In this document: positions 1 through 7,834 of the stretch, in pieces
Position numbering within the stretch: the first letter of the stretch is position 1
Layout: each line of letters begins with the position of its first letter
Assembly (NCBI RefSeq): GCF_023573145.1
Contig: NZ_CP097635.1
Span: 1,612,001 to 1,676,000, forward strand
From: Aquincola tertiaricarbonis
GTDB taxonomy: Bacteria; Pseudomonadota; Gammaproteobacteria; Burkholderiales; Burkholderiaceae_C
Direction: 5' to 3'
Length of the DNA stretch: 64,000 nucleotides
Notes under the pieces: model-generated
The model's input: the letters and a program-made list of their open reading frames with translations, nothing else
Database searches by the model: none
What the model was told of the DNA's origin: nothing
Translations under genes and position numbers: made by a program

Positions 1-104
1 TCCATGATGCCGAACACCAGCGTCAGCCCTGCGGCCAGCAGGAACAGCATCAGCCCGAACTGCAGGCCGTTGAGGGCCTGCTCCGCCAACAGCGTCGCGC
101 TCAC
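1..104 (-). CDS. Branched-chain-type ABC importer permease, LivH family (partial, 5' end only)
   Basis: The first 34 codons of an inner-membrane permease reading leftwards out of the window. The visible N-terminus begins at a GTG and enters a hydrophobic stretch (LQFGLMLFLLAAGLTLVFGI) that is nearly the same as the first membrane segment of the second LivH at 12.3 kb. Start and the upstream stop share a GTGA overlap, so it is translationally coupled to the binding-protein gene. It would form the membrane channel for the solute bound by that protein. The remainder lies outside the window. Confidence 0.8.
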   Translation of the reverse strand, partial: MSATLLAEQALNGLQFGLMLFLLAAGLTLVFGIM

Positions 105-1294
105 GACATCTTGCAGGCGGCGGCGTAGGCGTCGGTGTGGCCTTTGAACACCGTGCCCAGCGTGCGGTTGGTGATGCGGCCCTGCGCGTCCTGCGTCACC
201 ACGCGCAGGTAGTAGTCCTGGATCGGGAACTGGTTGGCGTTGAACTTGAAGCTGCCGCGCACCGAGTTGAATTTGGCGGCCTTCAGCGCCTGCCGCACGG
301 CGGCCTTGTCGCCCAGCTGGCCCTTGGTGTCACGCACCGCGGCGTCCATCAGCATGGCCGCGTCATAGCCCTGCGAGGCATACAGCGTGGGCAGCCGCCC
401 ATAGGCCTTCTGGAAATCGGCCACGAAGCGCTTGTTGGCCGCGTTGTCCAGGTCGTGCGCCCATTGCGAGGTGTTGAACATGCCCAGCATCGGCGCGCCC
501 ACCGCGCCGATCACGTCCTCGTCGGCCGAGAAGCCGGGGCCGAACAGCGTGGCGTCCTTGGACATGCCCGAAGCCACGTATTGCTTGACAAAGTTGATGC
601 CCATGCCGCCCGGCAGGAAGATGTACATCGCATCGGGCTTGGCCGCACGCACCTGGGCCAGTTCGGCCGCATAGTCCAGCTGGCCCAGCTTGGTGTAGAT
701 CTCCTGCACCACCTCGCCCTTGTAGAAGCGCTTGAAGCCGGTCAGCGCGTCCTTGCCCGCCGGGTAGTTGGGCGCCAGCAGCGCCACGCGCTTGAAGCCC
801 TTGTCCTGCACCGTCTTGCCCACCGCCTCGTGCTGGTTGTCGTTCTGGTAGCTGACGCTGAAGAAGTACGGGTTGCACTGCTCGCCCGCGTACTGCGAGG
901 GGCCGGCGTTGGCGCTCAGGTAGAAGGTCTTGGCCGCGAAGGTGGGCGCACCCACCGCCAGCATCACGTTGGAAAACACGATGCCGGTCATGAAGTCGAC
1001 CTTGTCGCGCTTGATCATCCGGTCGGCCAGCTGGCGCGCCACGTCGGGGCTTTGCTGGTCGTCGGCCACGATCACTTCCGCAGGCCGGCCACCGAGCTGG
1101 TTGCCGGTGTGCTTGAGCGCCAGGTTGAAGCCGTCGCGGATGTCGATGCCCAGCGCGGCGCCGGGGCCCGACAAGGTGCTGATGAAGCCCACCTTCACCG
1201 CATCGGCGGCATGGGCGGCAGGCAGCGCGGCCACAGTGGCAAGGGCTGCGAAGGCGGCCGCCAGCGAGGGCAGGGCGGCAAGGGCAAGGCGCAT
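101..1294 (-). CDS. Periplasmic substrate-binding protein of a Liv-type ABC importer
   Basis: A 397-residue periplasmic binding protein of the type-I (LivJ/peripla_BP_6) fold. The chosen ATG is preceded by AGGAGA and followed by a signal peptide ending near AHA-AD; mature sequence opens with VKVGFISTLSGPGAALG, the usual start of this family. The motif NYPAGKDALTGFKRFY and the C-terminal RGSFKFNANQFPIQDYY are shared almost word for word with the binding protein at 11.2 kb, so the two are paralogues. In this subgroup the ligands are often aromatic or other organic acids rather than amino acids; the real ligand here is unknown. It heads an operon with the LivH gene at the window edge. Confidence 0.9.
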   Translation of the reverse strand: MRLALAALPSLAAAFAALATVAALPAAHAADAVKVGFISTLSGPGAALGIDIRDGFNLALKHTGNQLGGRPAEVIVADDQQSPDVARQLADRMIKRDKVDFMTGIVFSNVMLAVGAPTFAAKTFYLSANAGPSQYAGEQCNPYFFSVSYQNDNQHEAVGKTVQDKGFKRVALLAPNYPAGKDALTGFKRFYKGEVVQEIYTKLGQLDYAAELAQVRAAKPDAMYIFLPGGMGINFVKQYVASGMSKDATLFGPGFSADEDVIGAVGAPMLGMFNTSQWAHDLDNAANKRFVADFQKAYGRLPTLYASQGYDAAMLMDAAVRDTKGQLGDKAAVRQALKAAKFNSVRGSFKFNANQFPIQDYYLRVVTQDAQGRITNRTLGTVFKGHTDAYAAACKMS

Positions 1295-1399
1295 CGGGTT
1301 CTCCTGGAAGGTGGCACAACCACCGGCCAGGCGCCCGGACGCCTCATGGACAGGGTGCGGGGGCGCCAGCCGGAACGGGCCGGAGCTTACCCGCGGCAC

Positions 1400-1654
1400 T
1401 CACACCGGCTGCGGCGGTGCTTCCTGCGGGGCGGCCTGTGGCGCATCGTCGAGGCGGATGGCGCCTTCGGCGACGAAGCGCTTGTACTCGGTCAGCGGCA
1501 TGGCCGTCAGGCCGCGCGATTCGCCTTCGTCCCAGCTCAGGGTGGCGTCGCGCTCGGTCAGCTCCACCTCCACCGGGCCGGGGCGAATCTGGATCTGGGG
1601 GCCGTCGCCTTCGCGATAGAAGACCTCGCCAACGATCTGTGCGTGCTGCGTCAT
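1400..1654 (-). CDS. Small conserved-looking protein of unknown function
   Basis: An 84-residue acidic protein starting at an ATG with a GGAG-type site upstream. It reads as a compact beta-rich domain (QIVGEVFYREGDGPQIQIRP, then an alternating charged and hydrophobic pattern) with an Ala/Pro/Gln-rich tail. No signal peptide or membrane segment. It lies about 105 bases upstream of the ABC binding-protein gene on the same strand and may be co-transcribed with it. I do not recognise the family. Codon use is like the neighbouring genes, which supports a real gene. Confidence 0.65.
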   Translation of the reverse strand: MTQHAQIVGEVFYREGDGPQIQIRPGPVEVELTERDATLSWDEGESRGLTAMPLTEYKRFVAEGAIRLDDAPQAAPQEAPPQPV

Positions 1655-2001
1655 GGGGGGCTCCTTCGTGGTTGAGATACAGATGTGTCGACTTGGATGC
1701 TCGCAAGCGCTTGTGCGTTCCGCCACCAGACGGGCCCGAACACCGATGTGGCGCTTGTCCTACAGCGGCGCGGCGTCAAACAGCACGTGCGAAGGGGGCT
1801 TGTTCCTTCGATGGGTCTGCCCAGCCCTGCGCACAATAGCGACCAGAACGAGGCGAACAACCGACCGCACCATTGGGCGGAATCCCGGAACCCGTGACCG
1901 GCGCCAAGACCCCGTCGATGCAGCTTGAACGCTGCGTCGTCCGGTAGCGAGAAGGGCCACCCTGCGGTGGCCCTTTGCTTATTTACAGCCCCAAACTTGC
2001 T
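1655..2001. other. Intergenic region without a visible gene
   Basis: About 350 bases between the small unknown gene (minus) and the end of the GNAT gene (minus). Short open frames here overlap each other in all directions and have no coding pattern. The only clear element is the hairpin at 1952-1975, listed separately. The stretch near 1660-1800 probably carries the promoter of the leftward operon. Confidence 0.5.
1952..1975 (-). terminator. Strong hairpin, probable terminator of the GNAT/aminotransferase operon
   Basis: A perfect 10-bp stem (AAGGGCCACC / GGTGGCCCTT) with a CTGC loop, 27 bases beyond the stop of the GNAT gene. The plus-strand side is followed by TGCTTATTT. It could terminate in either direction. 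Confidence 0.6.
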
Positions 2002-2946
2002 TCAACAGGCCAGTGATTCGCTGAAACGCCAATCCGGCGCCAGCTGCACGCTGATGGCTTGCAGGTCGACCTCCAGCACCTCGCCGTGGGGCAGCTGCAG
2101 CTCGATGCGCTCGGCCGGCTGGTCGCGGCACGGCAGACGCAGTTCCCCGTGCCAGCTTCCCCGCAGGCGCACCCGGCCATCGCGGATGCGGCCGAAGAGG
2201 GCGGGCGGGGGCGCCGCGTCAGGGGGCAGCACCCACTGCAGCGCCACGCCACGCGCATAGCCGGCCACGCCCTCGGGCGACACCATGGCGGCGGCCGAGA
2301 GCGTCAGCAGCCACCGGCCGTCGGGCTGTGCCTGCACCGCGGCCAATTCGCTGTCGGCCAGCTGCAAGCGCCAGCCGGTGGCCGGGTCGGGCGTGGCCGG
2401 TGCGTCCTCCACCGGCACCGGCAGCACCTTCAGGTACAGCACTTCGCGCGGCGACAGCCCCAGCGGCGCGGCTTCTTCCGGCGTGGCCGGGCGCATGCCC
2501 AGCCTCTGCATCAGGCCGATCGACCGCTGGTTGCCCGGCTCGGCCGAAGCCAGCAGCAGGCCGATGCGATGCACCGACTGCAGGTGCTCGATCATCAGCG
2601 CGGCGGCCTGCCGCGCCAGGCCGCGGCCCCAGTGCCGGCTGCCGAACACCCAGGCCACCCAGCTCACGCCCGGGGCGATGACCGTGGCCTGCACATAACC
2701 CACCGGCTCACCCGGCTGGCCGGCCTGCAGCGGCCGCACCACCCAGTTGAACCACTGCTCGCTGCCATCGGCCGAGCGGCCGCGCGCCATGCGCGCGAAA
2801 GACTCGCGCAAGTGCTCCAGCGAGGGCGGTGGCCCGTAGTCCAGGTGCTCGTAGAGCGCCGGGTCGGCGAGCACCGGCAGCATGGACTCGGCATGTTCAG
2901 GGGTCAGCGGCTCCAGCCGCAGCGCATCGGACATCAACAGGTGCAT
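2002..2946 (-). CDS. GNAT-family N-acetyltransferase with a C-terminal extra domain
   Basis: A 314-residue cytoplasmic protein. Residues about 5-180 match the GNAT (Acetyltransf_3, RimJ-like) fold: RLEPLTPEHAESM at the start and the acetyl-CoA-binding region GSRHWGRGLARQA near residue 115. The last 110 residues form a second beta-rich part (GWRLQLADSELAAVQ..., VRLRGSWHGELRLPC) not usual for a bare GNAT enzyme. The start lies 14 bases after the aminotransferase stop, so the two genes form an operon. A start four codons downstream is also possible. The acetyl acceptor cannot be told from sequence. Confidence 0.8.
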   Translation of the reverse strand: MHLLMSDALRLEPLTPEHAESMLPVLADPALYEHLDYGPPPSLEHLRESFARMARGRSADGSEQWFNWVVRPLQAGQPGEPVGYVQATVIAPGVSWVAWVFGSRHWGRGLARQAAALMIEHLQSVHRIGLLLASAEPGNQRSIGLMQRLGMRPATPEEAAPLGLSPREVLYLKVLPVPVEDAPATPDPATGWRLQLADSELAAVQAQPDGRWLLTLSAAAMVSPEGVAGYARGVALQWVLPPDAAPPPALFGRIRDGRVRLRGSWHGELRLPCRDQPAERIELQLPHGEVLEVDLQAISVQLAPDWRFSESLAC

Positions 2947-2960
2947 GGGCCGATCATGCG

Positions 2961-4214
2961 TCAGCCGGCGTCCATCCCCTTCACCAAGTCCACCACCGCG
3001 CTGACGATGGCCTGCGCCTCGGCCACCGTCAGCACCAACGGCGGCAGCAGGCGGATCACCGTGCCATGGGTGACGTTGATCAGCAGCCGGTGGCGCTGCA
3101 GCGCACGCAGCGCCAGTTCGCGAGCGGGCCGGTCGAGTTCGATGCCGATCATCAGGCCCAGGCCGCGCACCGCGCGCACGCGCGGATCGCCGGCCAGGGC
3201 GGCCTGCAGGCCGGCCAGCAAGGCCTGGCCGCGCTGGGCGGCGCGGGCCACCAGGTCTTCGCGCGCCATCACATCGAGCACGGTGCAGGCGGCGCGGCAG
3301 GCCAGCGGGTTGCCGCCGAAGGTGCTGCCATGGCTGCCGGGCGTGAACAGTTCGGCCGCCGCGCCGTCGGCCAGGCAGGCGCCGATGGGCACGCCGCCGG
3401 CCAGGCCCTTGGCCAGCGTCATCACGTCGGGCTGCACGTCTTCGTGCTGGCCCGCGAACCAGCGGCCGGTGCGCCCCAGGCCGGTCTGCACCTCGTCCAG
3501 CATCAGCAGCCAACCATGCTGGCTGCACAGCGTGCGAAGGCCGCGCAGGTAGCCGGGCGGCGCCAGGTGGACGCCGCCTTCGCCCTGCACCGGCTCTACC
3601 AGCAGCGCGACGATGCGGTCGCCATGGGCCGCCTGGGCCGCGGCCACCGCCGCCAGGTCGCCGAAGGGCAGCCGCAGGAAGCCTTCCACATGCGGGCCGA
3701 AGCCGGCGCGCACCGCGGGGCTGGCGCTGGCCGAGAGCGTGGCCAGCGTGCGGCCGTGGAAGCCGCCGTCCATCACCAGCACCAGCGGCTGGGCCACACC
3801 ACGGCGCTGCGCATGCAGCCGCGCCAGCTTGAGCGCGGCTTCGTTGGCCTCCGCGCCCGAGTTGCAGAAGAACGCGCGCCGCAGGCCCGACAGCGCAGTC
3901 AGCCGCTCGGCCAGCTGCTGCGCCCACGGGCTGTGGCACAGGTTGGAGACATGCAGGAGCCGGCCCGCCTGGTCGGCGATGGCGGCCACCAGGGCCGGGT
4001 GGGCATGGCCCAGCAGGCTCACGCCCACGCCGGCGATCGCATCCAGGTACGCACGGCCCTGCGCGTCCCACAGCGTGGCGCCACGGCCGGCCACGAACTC
4101 GACGTCGGAGGGGGCGTAGGTGTCCATCAGCGCCGCGGGCGCCACGCGCCAGGCGGGCAGGGCGGGGGTGGCGGGCAGGGTGGCAGGCGGGTCCAGCAAG
4201 GCGTCGGCGTTCAT
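2961..4214 (-). CDS. argD: Class-III PLP aminotransferase, acetylornithine aminotransferase-like
   Basis: A 417-residue PLP enzyme. [18 protein letters not shown] near residue 115 is the phosphate-binding loop of acetylornithine/succinyldiaminopimelate aminotransferases, [15 protein letters not shown] is the cofactor Asp region, and [13 protein letters not shown] holds the Schiff-base lysine. Length fits ArgD (about 400). The usual reaction is N-acetyl-glutamate-semialdehyde to N-acetylornithine with glutamate. Linked to a GNAT gene rather than to arg genes and divergent from a LysR gene, so it may be a catabolic or specialised paralogue; the gene symbol is family-level. Confidence 0.8.
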   Translation of the reverse strand: MNADALLDPPATLPATPALPAWRVAPAALMDTYAPSDVEFVAGRGATLWDAQGRAYLDAIAGVGVSLLGHAHPALVAAIADQAGRLLHVSNLCHSPWAQQLAERLTALSGLRRAFFCNSGAEANEAALKLARLHAQRRGVAQPLVLVMDGGFHGRTLATLSASASPAVRAGFGPHVEGFLRLPFGDLAAVAAAQAAHGDRIVALLVEPVQGEGGVHLAPPGYLRGLRTLCSQHGWLLMLDEVQTGLGRTGRWFAGQHEDVQPDVMTLAKGLAGGVPIGACLADGAAAELFTPGSHGSTFGGNPLACRAACTVLDVMAREDLVARAAQRGQALLAGLQAALAGDPRVRAVRGLGLMIGIELDRPARELALRALQRHRLLINVTHGTVIRLLPPLVLTVAEAQAIVSAVVDLVKGMDAG

Positions 4215-4258
4215 GGGGGCTCCTGAAAGGGTGGTGGGCGCCGCAAGGCCATGGCAGT

Positions 4259-4287
4259 ATGTTTAGTGCGCCAGGCTGGATAAACAT
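4259..4287. promoter_or_regulatory. Inverted repeat in the LysR/aminotransferase divergent promoter
   Basis: ATGTTTA at 4259-4265 and TAAACAT at 4281-4287 form a perfect inverted repeat with a 15-base centre. It lies midway between the divergent aminotransferase and LysR starts and has the size and place of a LysR-type operator. A+T-rich arms stand out in a GC-rich sequence. Binding is inferred. Confidence 0.5.
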
Positions 4288-4323
4288 GCCGGCGCTGCAA
4301 TCACTATCCACCCAGAGTTGAAG

Positions 4324-5247
4324 ATGGACCTTCACCAAGCCATGCAGGTGTTCGTCGCGGTGGTCGATGCCGGCAGCCTCACCGCCGCCGGCCAGCGGCT
4401 GGAGATGTCCACCACCATGGTGGGCAACCACCTGCGGGCGCTGGAACAGCGGCTGGGCCTGCCGCTGCTGAACCGCACCACGCGCCGGCAAAGCCTCACG
4501 CCCTTCGGCGCGCAGTACCACGCGCGCTGCGTCGACATACTGGGCCAGATCGACGCCGCCGAGCGCCTGGCCGAAGACGCACAGGCCAGCGCCGGCGGCA
4601 CGCTGCGCATCACCGCCACGCCGGCCTTCGGGGCCGAAGCGCTGATGCCGCAGCTGCCCGACTACTTGGCGCTGCACCCGGCGGTGAAGGTGGACGTGGT
4701 GCTCACCGACCGCCTGGTGGACCTGGTGGACGAAGGCTTCGACGCCGCGCTGAGACTAGGCACGCTGGACACGCCGCGGCTGGTGGCCCGCCGGCTGCGC
4801 GACTACGGGCTGAGCCTGTGCGCCTCACCCGACTACCTGGCGCGCCGGGGTGAGCCGCGGCAGCCGCAGGACCTGGCCGCGCATGACTGCCTGGTGTTCA
4901 CCTACCCCGCCGGCACCGAATGGCGCTGGACCGAGCAGCAATGGCGCTTTGCCGCGCCCGACGGCGGCGAGGTGGCGGTGCCGGTGCGCGGCCCGGTATC
5001 GGTCAACCATGCGCAGGCCCTGCGGCGCGCGGCGCTGGCCGGCCTGGGCCTGGCCATGCTGCCCGAGGTGATGGTGGCCGACGACGTCGCCCAGGGCCGG
5101 CTGCAACCGCTGCTGCAGCCCTATGCGCTGCCGCGCCGGCCGATGCACCTGCTGTACGCGCCCGAGCGCCAGCGGTCGCCGAAGCTGCAGGGGTTCATTG
5201 CGTTTGCGTTGAAGGCGTTTGGGGGTGGGGTGGGGGTGGGGGGTTGA
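4324..5247 (+). CDS. LysR-family transcriptional regulator
   Basis: A 307-residue regulator. Residues 1-60 are the winged helix-turn-helix (QVFVAVVDAGSLTAAGQRLE) followed by the linker helix, and residues from about 90 form the effector-binding domain. ATG 4324 is preferred to a TTG two codons upstream. It is divergent from the aminotransferase operon, its likely target. The last residues are almost all Gly/Val, encoded by a run of G-tracts (5221-5243), suggesting that the original C-terminus was altered by local sequence change. Confidence 0.9.
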   Translation: MDLHQAMQVFVAVVDAGSLTAAGQRLEMSTTMVGNHLRALEQRLGLPLLNRTTRRQSLTPFGAQYHARCVDILGQIDAAERLAEDAQASAGGTLRITATPAFGAEALMPQLPDYLALHPAVKVDVVLTDRLVDLVDEGFDAALRLGTLDTPRLVARRLRDYGLSLCASPDYLARRGEPRQPQDLAAHDCLVFTYPAGTEWRWTEQQWRFAAPDGGEVAVPVRGPVSVNHAQALRRAALAGLGLAMLPEVMVADDVAQGRLQPLLQPYALPRRPMHLLYAPERQRSPKLQGFIAFALKAFGGGVGVGG

Positions 5248-5580
5248 TGGCGGCCGCATTGGGCAGCGATACCAGTGCGATCTGCTGTCTGAAACTCGTA
5301 CCAGACGGTGCAGGGGAAGCGATAGCACGCGGTAGTGAAGACCGTCCTCATTGGACGGCCACATGTCGGCTTGCTCATGCAGTCCATCGATGGCTGCAAC
5401 AACCTGGATGCGGAAGGCGTCAGCCGCCATGGGGCTGCGGTCGAGGTACCAGACGAACGCTTCACGAAACTCGCTCCAGGGCGCCGCTGCCATCTCGCCG
5501 CGGCGCAAGGCATTTCTGCGCCTGGGCAGCTCGGCGCGCGCCGGGCTTGGCCGATTGACCTCGACCGGCAAGTTCGCCTC
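5244..5580 (-). pseudogene. Frameshifted ParE/RelE-type toxin remnant
   Basis: On the minus strand one frame reads SEFREAFVWYLDRSPMAADA and then GLHYRVL, typical of the ParE family ('WY..RSP..A..F', followed by the loop before the last strands). The continuation of the family pattern, YRFPCTVWYEFQ then GIAAQCGRHQP, is found in the next frame. The switch falls near 5328. No antitoxin gene or clean start is visible upstream, where the plus-strand gene begins. I read it as a decayed toxin gene; a sequencing error would be the alternative. Confidence 0.45.
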
Positions 5581-5606
5581 CAATGCGCTCGTCCAGGGAG
5601 TGGTCG

Positions 5607-6659
5607 ATGGTGTCGAGCCGGCGGAAAAAGTGGGTGTGGGTGGTCTTGCTGCTGGGCGCGTGCGGGGTCGTCTGGCTGCTGGCGCGGCAGCCTGTGCCTC
5701 ACCCGCCGCTGGAGGTGCGCAGCCCCGGCCCGGTGGACACGGGACTCTGGCCGCCCGCCGCACAGACGCCCGTGTTCGAGCCGATCGCCGCTGCCTCCGA
5801 GCCCATGCCGGCGGTGCCGCCCGCCGCCGCACCCGTCGACCCCGGCTTGCGCCAGCGCAGCGAGTGGCTGTCGCGCCTGCGGCTGTCGACCAACCTGCGC
5901 GCGCTGTTGAACGAGGCGCAGGCGCGGCCGGAGTTGGGCGGCCTGGTGCTGGCGCAGCGCATCGGTACCTTCTGCAGCGAGGTGGAAGCCTCGAAACAGC
6001 CCGGCACGGCACGCATGGACATGGACGTCAACCACCCGCTGTATGCGCGACACCAGTCCACCACCGCCAGGTTGGATGCCTGGTGCAGCAGCCTCGTGGG
6101 CGACGAGAACAACGGGTCGTTCGCCCTGACCAACTACATGCGACCCGGCCAGCCCGACCCGATCCTCAATGCGCTCAACGACCTGGTGTTCAAGCGCGGT
6201 GACCGCGCCCAGGCACTGGCGGCGGCCTTGCAGCGGTTCGACCCCGTCATGGCCCATGTGCTGTTGCCGATGACGGTGCCCGGTGGCGAGCAACCGCCCG
6301 TCGTGTGGTTCAACGGCCGTCGATTCGACACCGAAGCGGACCCGATGGCCGAGACCTCGGCCCTGCCGTTGAGCCACGTCGGGCCTTTGGCTGAATGCGC
6401 TTTTGGCGCGCCGTGTACGGCGGCGGATGACAGCATGCTGGCCCTGCAATGCCTGCAAGACCCGATGTACTGCGCCGCCAGCAACCGGCACGAGCTGGTG
6501 CAGCTGATGATCTACGACGATCTGGGCCGCGATCCGCAGCTGACGCATGCGCAGAAGGTGGAGATGTCGGCCCAGCTGCTGGCCCGCGCGCAATCGATGG
6601 CCGACGAGGTCGTGCGGCAGATTCAGGCGAAAAACATCGCGGCCTTCATGCCGCGCTGA
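5607..6659 (+). CDS. Membrane-anchored protein of unknown function
   Basis: A 350-residue protein. ATG 5607 has AGGGAG six bases upstream and is preferred to an ATG at 5583. After SSRRKK a single hydrophobic helix (WVWVVLLLGACGVVWLLA) anchors it, followed by a Pro/Ala-rich linker (to about residue 80) and a soluble, probably periplasmic, domain. Six or more cysteines in the soluble part (FCSEVE, AWCSSLV, ECAFGAPC, LQCLQ, MYC) suggest disulfides. I do not recognise the family. It stands alone, convergent with the AraC gene. Confidence 0.75.
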   Translation: MVSSRRKKWVWVVLLLGACGVVWLLARQPVPHPPLEVRSPGPVDTGLWPPAAQTPVFEPIAAASEPMPAVPPAAAPVDPGLRQRSEWLSRLRLSTNLRALLNEAQARPELGGLVLAQRIGTFCSEVEASKQPGTARMDMDVNHPLYARHQSTTARLDAWCSSLVGDENNGSFALTNYMRPGQPDPILNALNDLVFKRGDRAQALAAALQRFDPVMAHVLLPMTVPGGEQPPVVWFNGRRFDTEADPMAETSALPLSHVGPLAECAFGAPCTAADDSMLALQCLQDPMYCAASNRHELVQLMIYDDLGRDPQLTHAQKVEMSAQLLARAQSMADEVVRQIQAKNIAAFMPR

Positions 6660-6686
6660 GCCTGAGCATCGCGCCCTGGCTGCCCG

Positions 6687-7694
6687 CTAAGCGCGCGCCT
6701 GCGTCTGGCTCGGCATTTCGCCGAAGCGGGCCTTGTAGTAGCTGGCAAAGCGCCCCGCGTGCGCAAAGCCGAAGCGCAGCGCCGTGTCGGTCACGGTGGC
6801 TTGCGGATGCAGCCGCAGGTAGCGGCGGGCGGCCTGCAGCCGGCGTTCACGCACCCAGGCCATCGGCGACAGGTCGTGCACCTGTGCGCACAGCTGGTGC
6901 AGCGTGCGCACGCTCATGTTGCCGGCGCGCGCCAGGTCTTCCAGGCTGATGGGCGCGCCAATGTGGCTGTCGATGTAGTGCATCACTGCGTCGATGCGCT
7001 GGGCCTGGCGGCTGCCGCCTGCCACCGTGCCGTGGTCCACCGGCACCGGGGCTTCCGTGGGTTGGCCGCTGCCTTGGGCGGTGCGCGCCTGCGCCGCCAC
7101 GAACATGGCCACGCTGCGCTCGAAGTGGGTGAGCCAGGCCGCGCGCATCGGCGTGTCGGAGGTCAGCGACATCGCACCCAGCAGTGCCTCGGTGTGCAGG
7201 TCCCACAGCGCGGTGTGCTCGCGCGGCAGCACATGCCCGGGCCCGATGTCCACCGGCTGCTCGGCCTGCATGCCGGTGACTTCTCGCAGCAGGTTGTGCG
7301 GTACGCGGACGATGAGCTGCGCGGTGCCCGGCTGCCAGTGCAGCCGCACGCCGCGTCGCGCCGGCAGCACCGCCGAGCGGCCTTCGGCGATGTAGAGCCG
7401 TTGGTCGTCGGTCTCGATCTCCAGCCCGCCCACCAGCGAGGTATGCACCAGGCAGAAGTCGTCGAACGGGTGCGGCGTGACCTCCACCTCGGCACCGTAC
7501 TTGAGCATGTAGACATGCAGGTGCTCGGTGCGGCCCTTGTGCATCACCGCGTCGGGGGCGCCGCGGCGCCAGCGCAGCGAGTGGTCGGCCAGCTCGCGCG
7601 CCACATGGTCGTGCACGGCCACACGCTCGTCCGACCGGAACAAGCAATGCGCCGTGAGCGGCGCGAGGGCTTTGCTTGAGAGGGTCAGTGCCAT
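6687..7694 (-). CDS. andR: AraC/XylS-family activator, AndR-like, divergent from the dioxygenase operon
   Basis: A 335-residue regulator. The N-terminal 200 residues are an AraC-binding-like domain of the type common among aromatic-catabolism activators; the C-terminal 100 residues hold two helix-turn-helix units (ISLEDLARAGNMSVRTLHQL and AHAGRFASYYKARFGEMPSQ). The start at 7694 begins the conserved part; it lacks a strong ribosome site and a start 24 codons upstream is possible. Its position, back to back with the ring-hydroxylating dioxygenase genes, matches AndR of Burkholderia anthranilate dioxygenase clusters. Target assignment is by context. Confidence 0.8.
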   Translation of the reverse strand: MALTLSSKALAPLTAHCLFRSDERVAVHDHVARELADHSLRWRRGAPDAVMHKGRTEHLHVYMLKYGAEVEVTPHPFDDFCLVHTSLVGGLEIETDDQRLYIAEGRSAVLPARRGVRLHWQPGTAQLIVRVPHNLLREVTGMQAEQPVDIGPGHVLPREHTALWDLHTEALLGAMSLTSDTPMRAAWLTHFERSVAMFVAAQARTAQGSGQPTEAPVPVDHGTVAGGSRQAQRIDAVMHYIDSHIGAPISLEDLARAGNMSVRTLHQLCAQVHDLSPMAWVRERRLQAARRYLRLHPQATVTDTALRFGFAHAGRFASYYKARFGEMPSQTQARA

Positions 7695-7834
7695 TTCTGG
7701 TGCGTGGTGGGTGGGGGGTGCGTGGGTTTCGCAAGAAGTGGACCGACTGTGCGCGAAGACTGCCAAAGCTGGATAGGTATGGCATTCCCGGGTCTGGACA
7801 CTGACAGCGTCAAGTCACGCAACAGGTGAAGCCC

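Noticed and set aside
137..1675. A 512-codon plus-strand open frame opposite the binding-protein gene
   Set aside because: Composition is His/Arg/Gln/Gly-rich and it lies fully antisense to a protein with a signal peptide and family motifs.
5335..6202. Plus-strand open frames across the ParE-like remnant
   Set aside because: They have no start signal and compete with the well-supported membrane protein gene at 5607.
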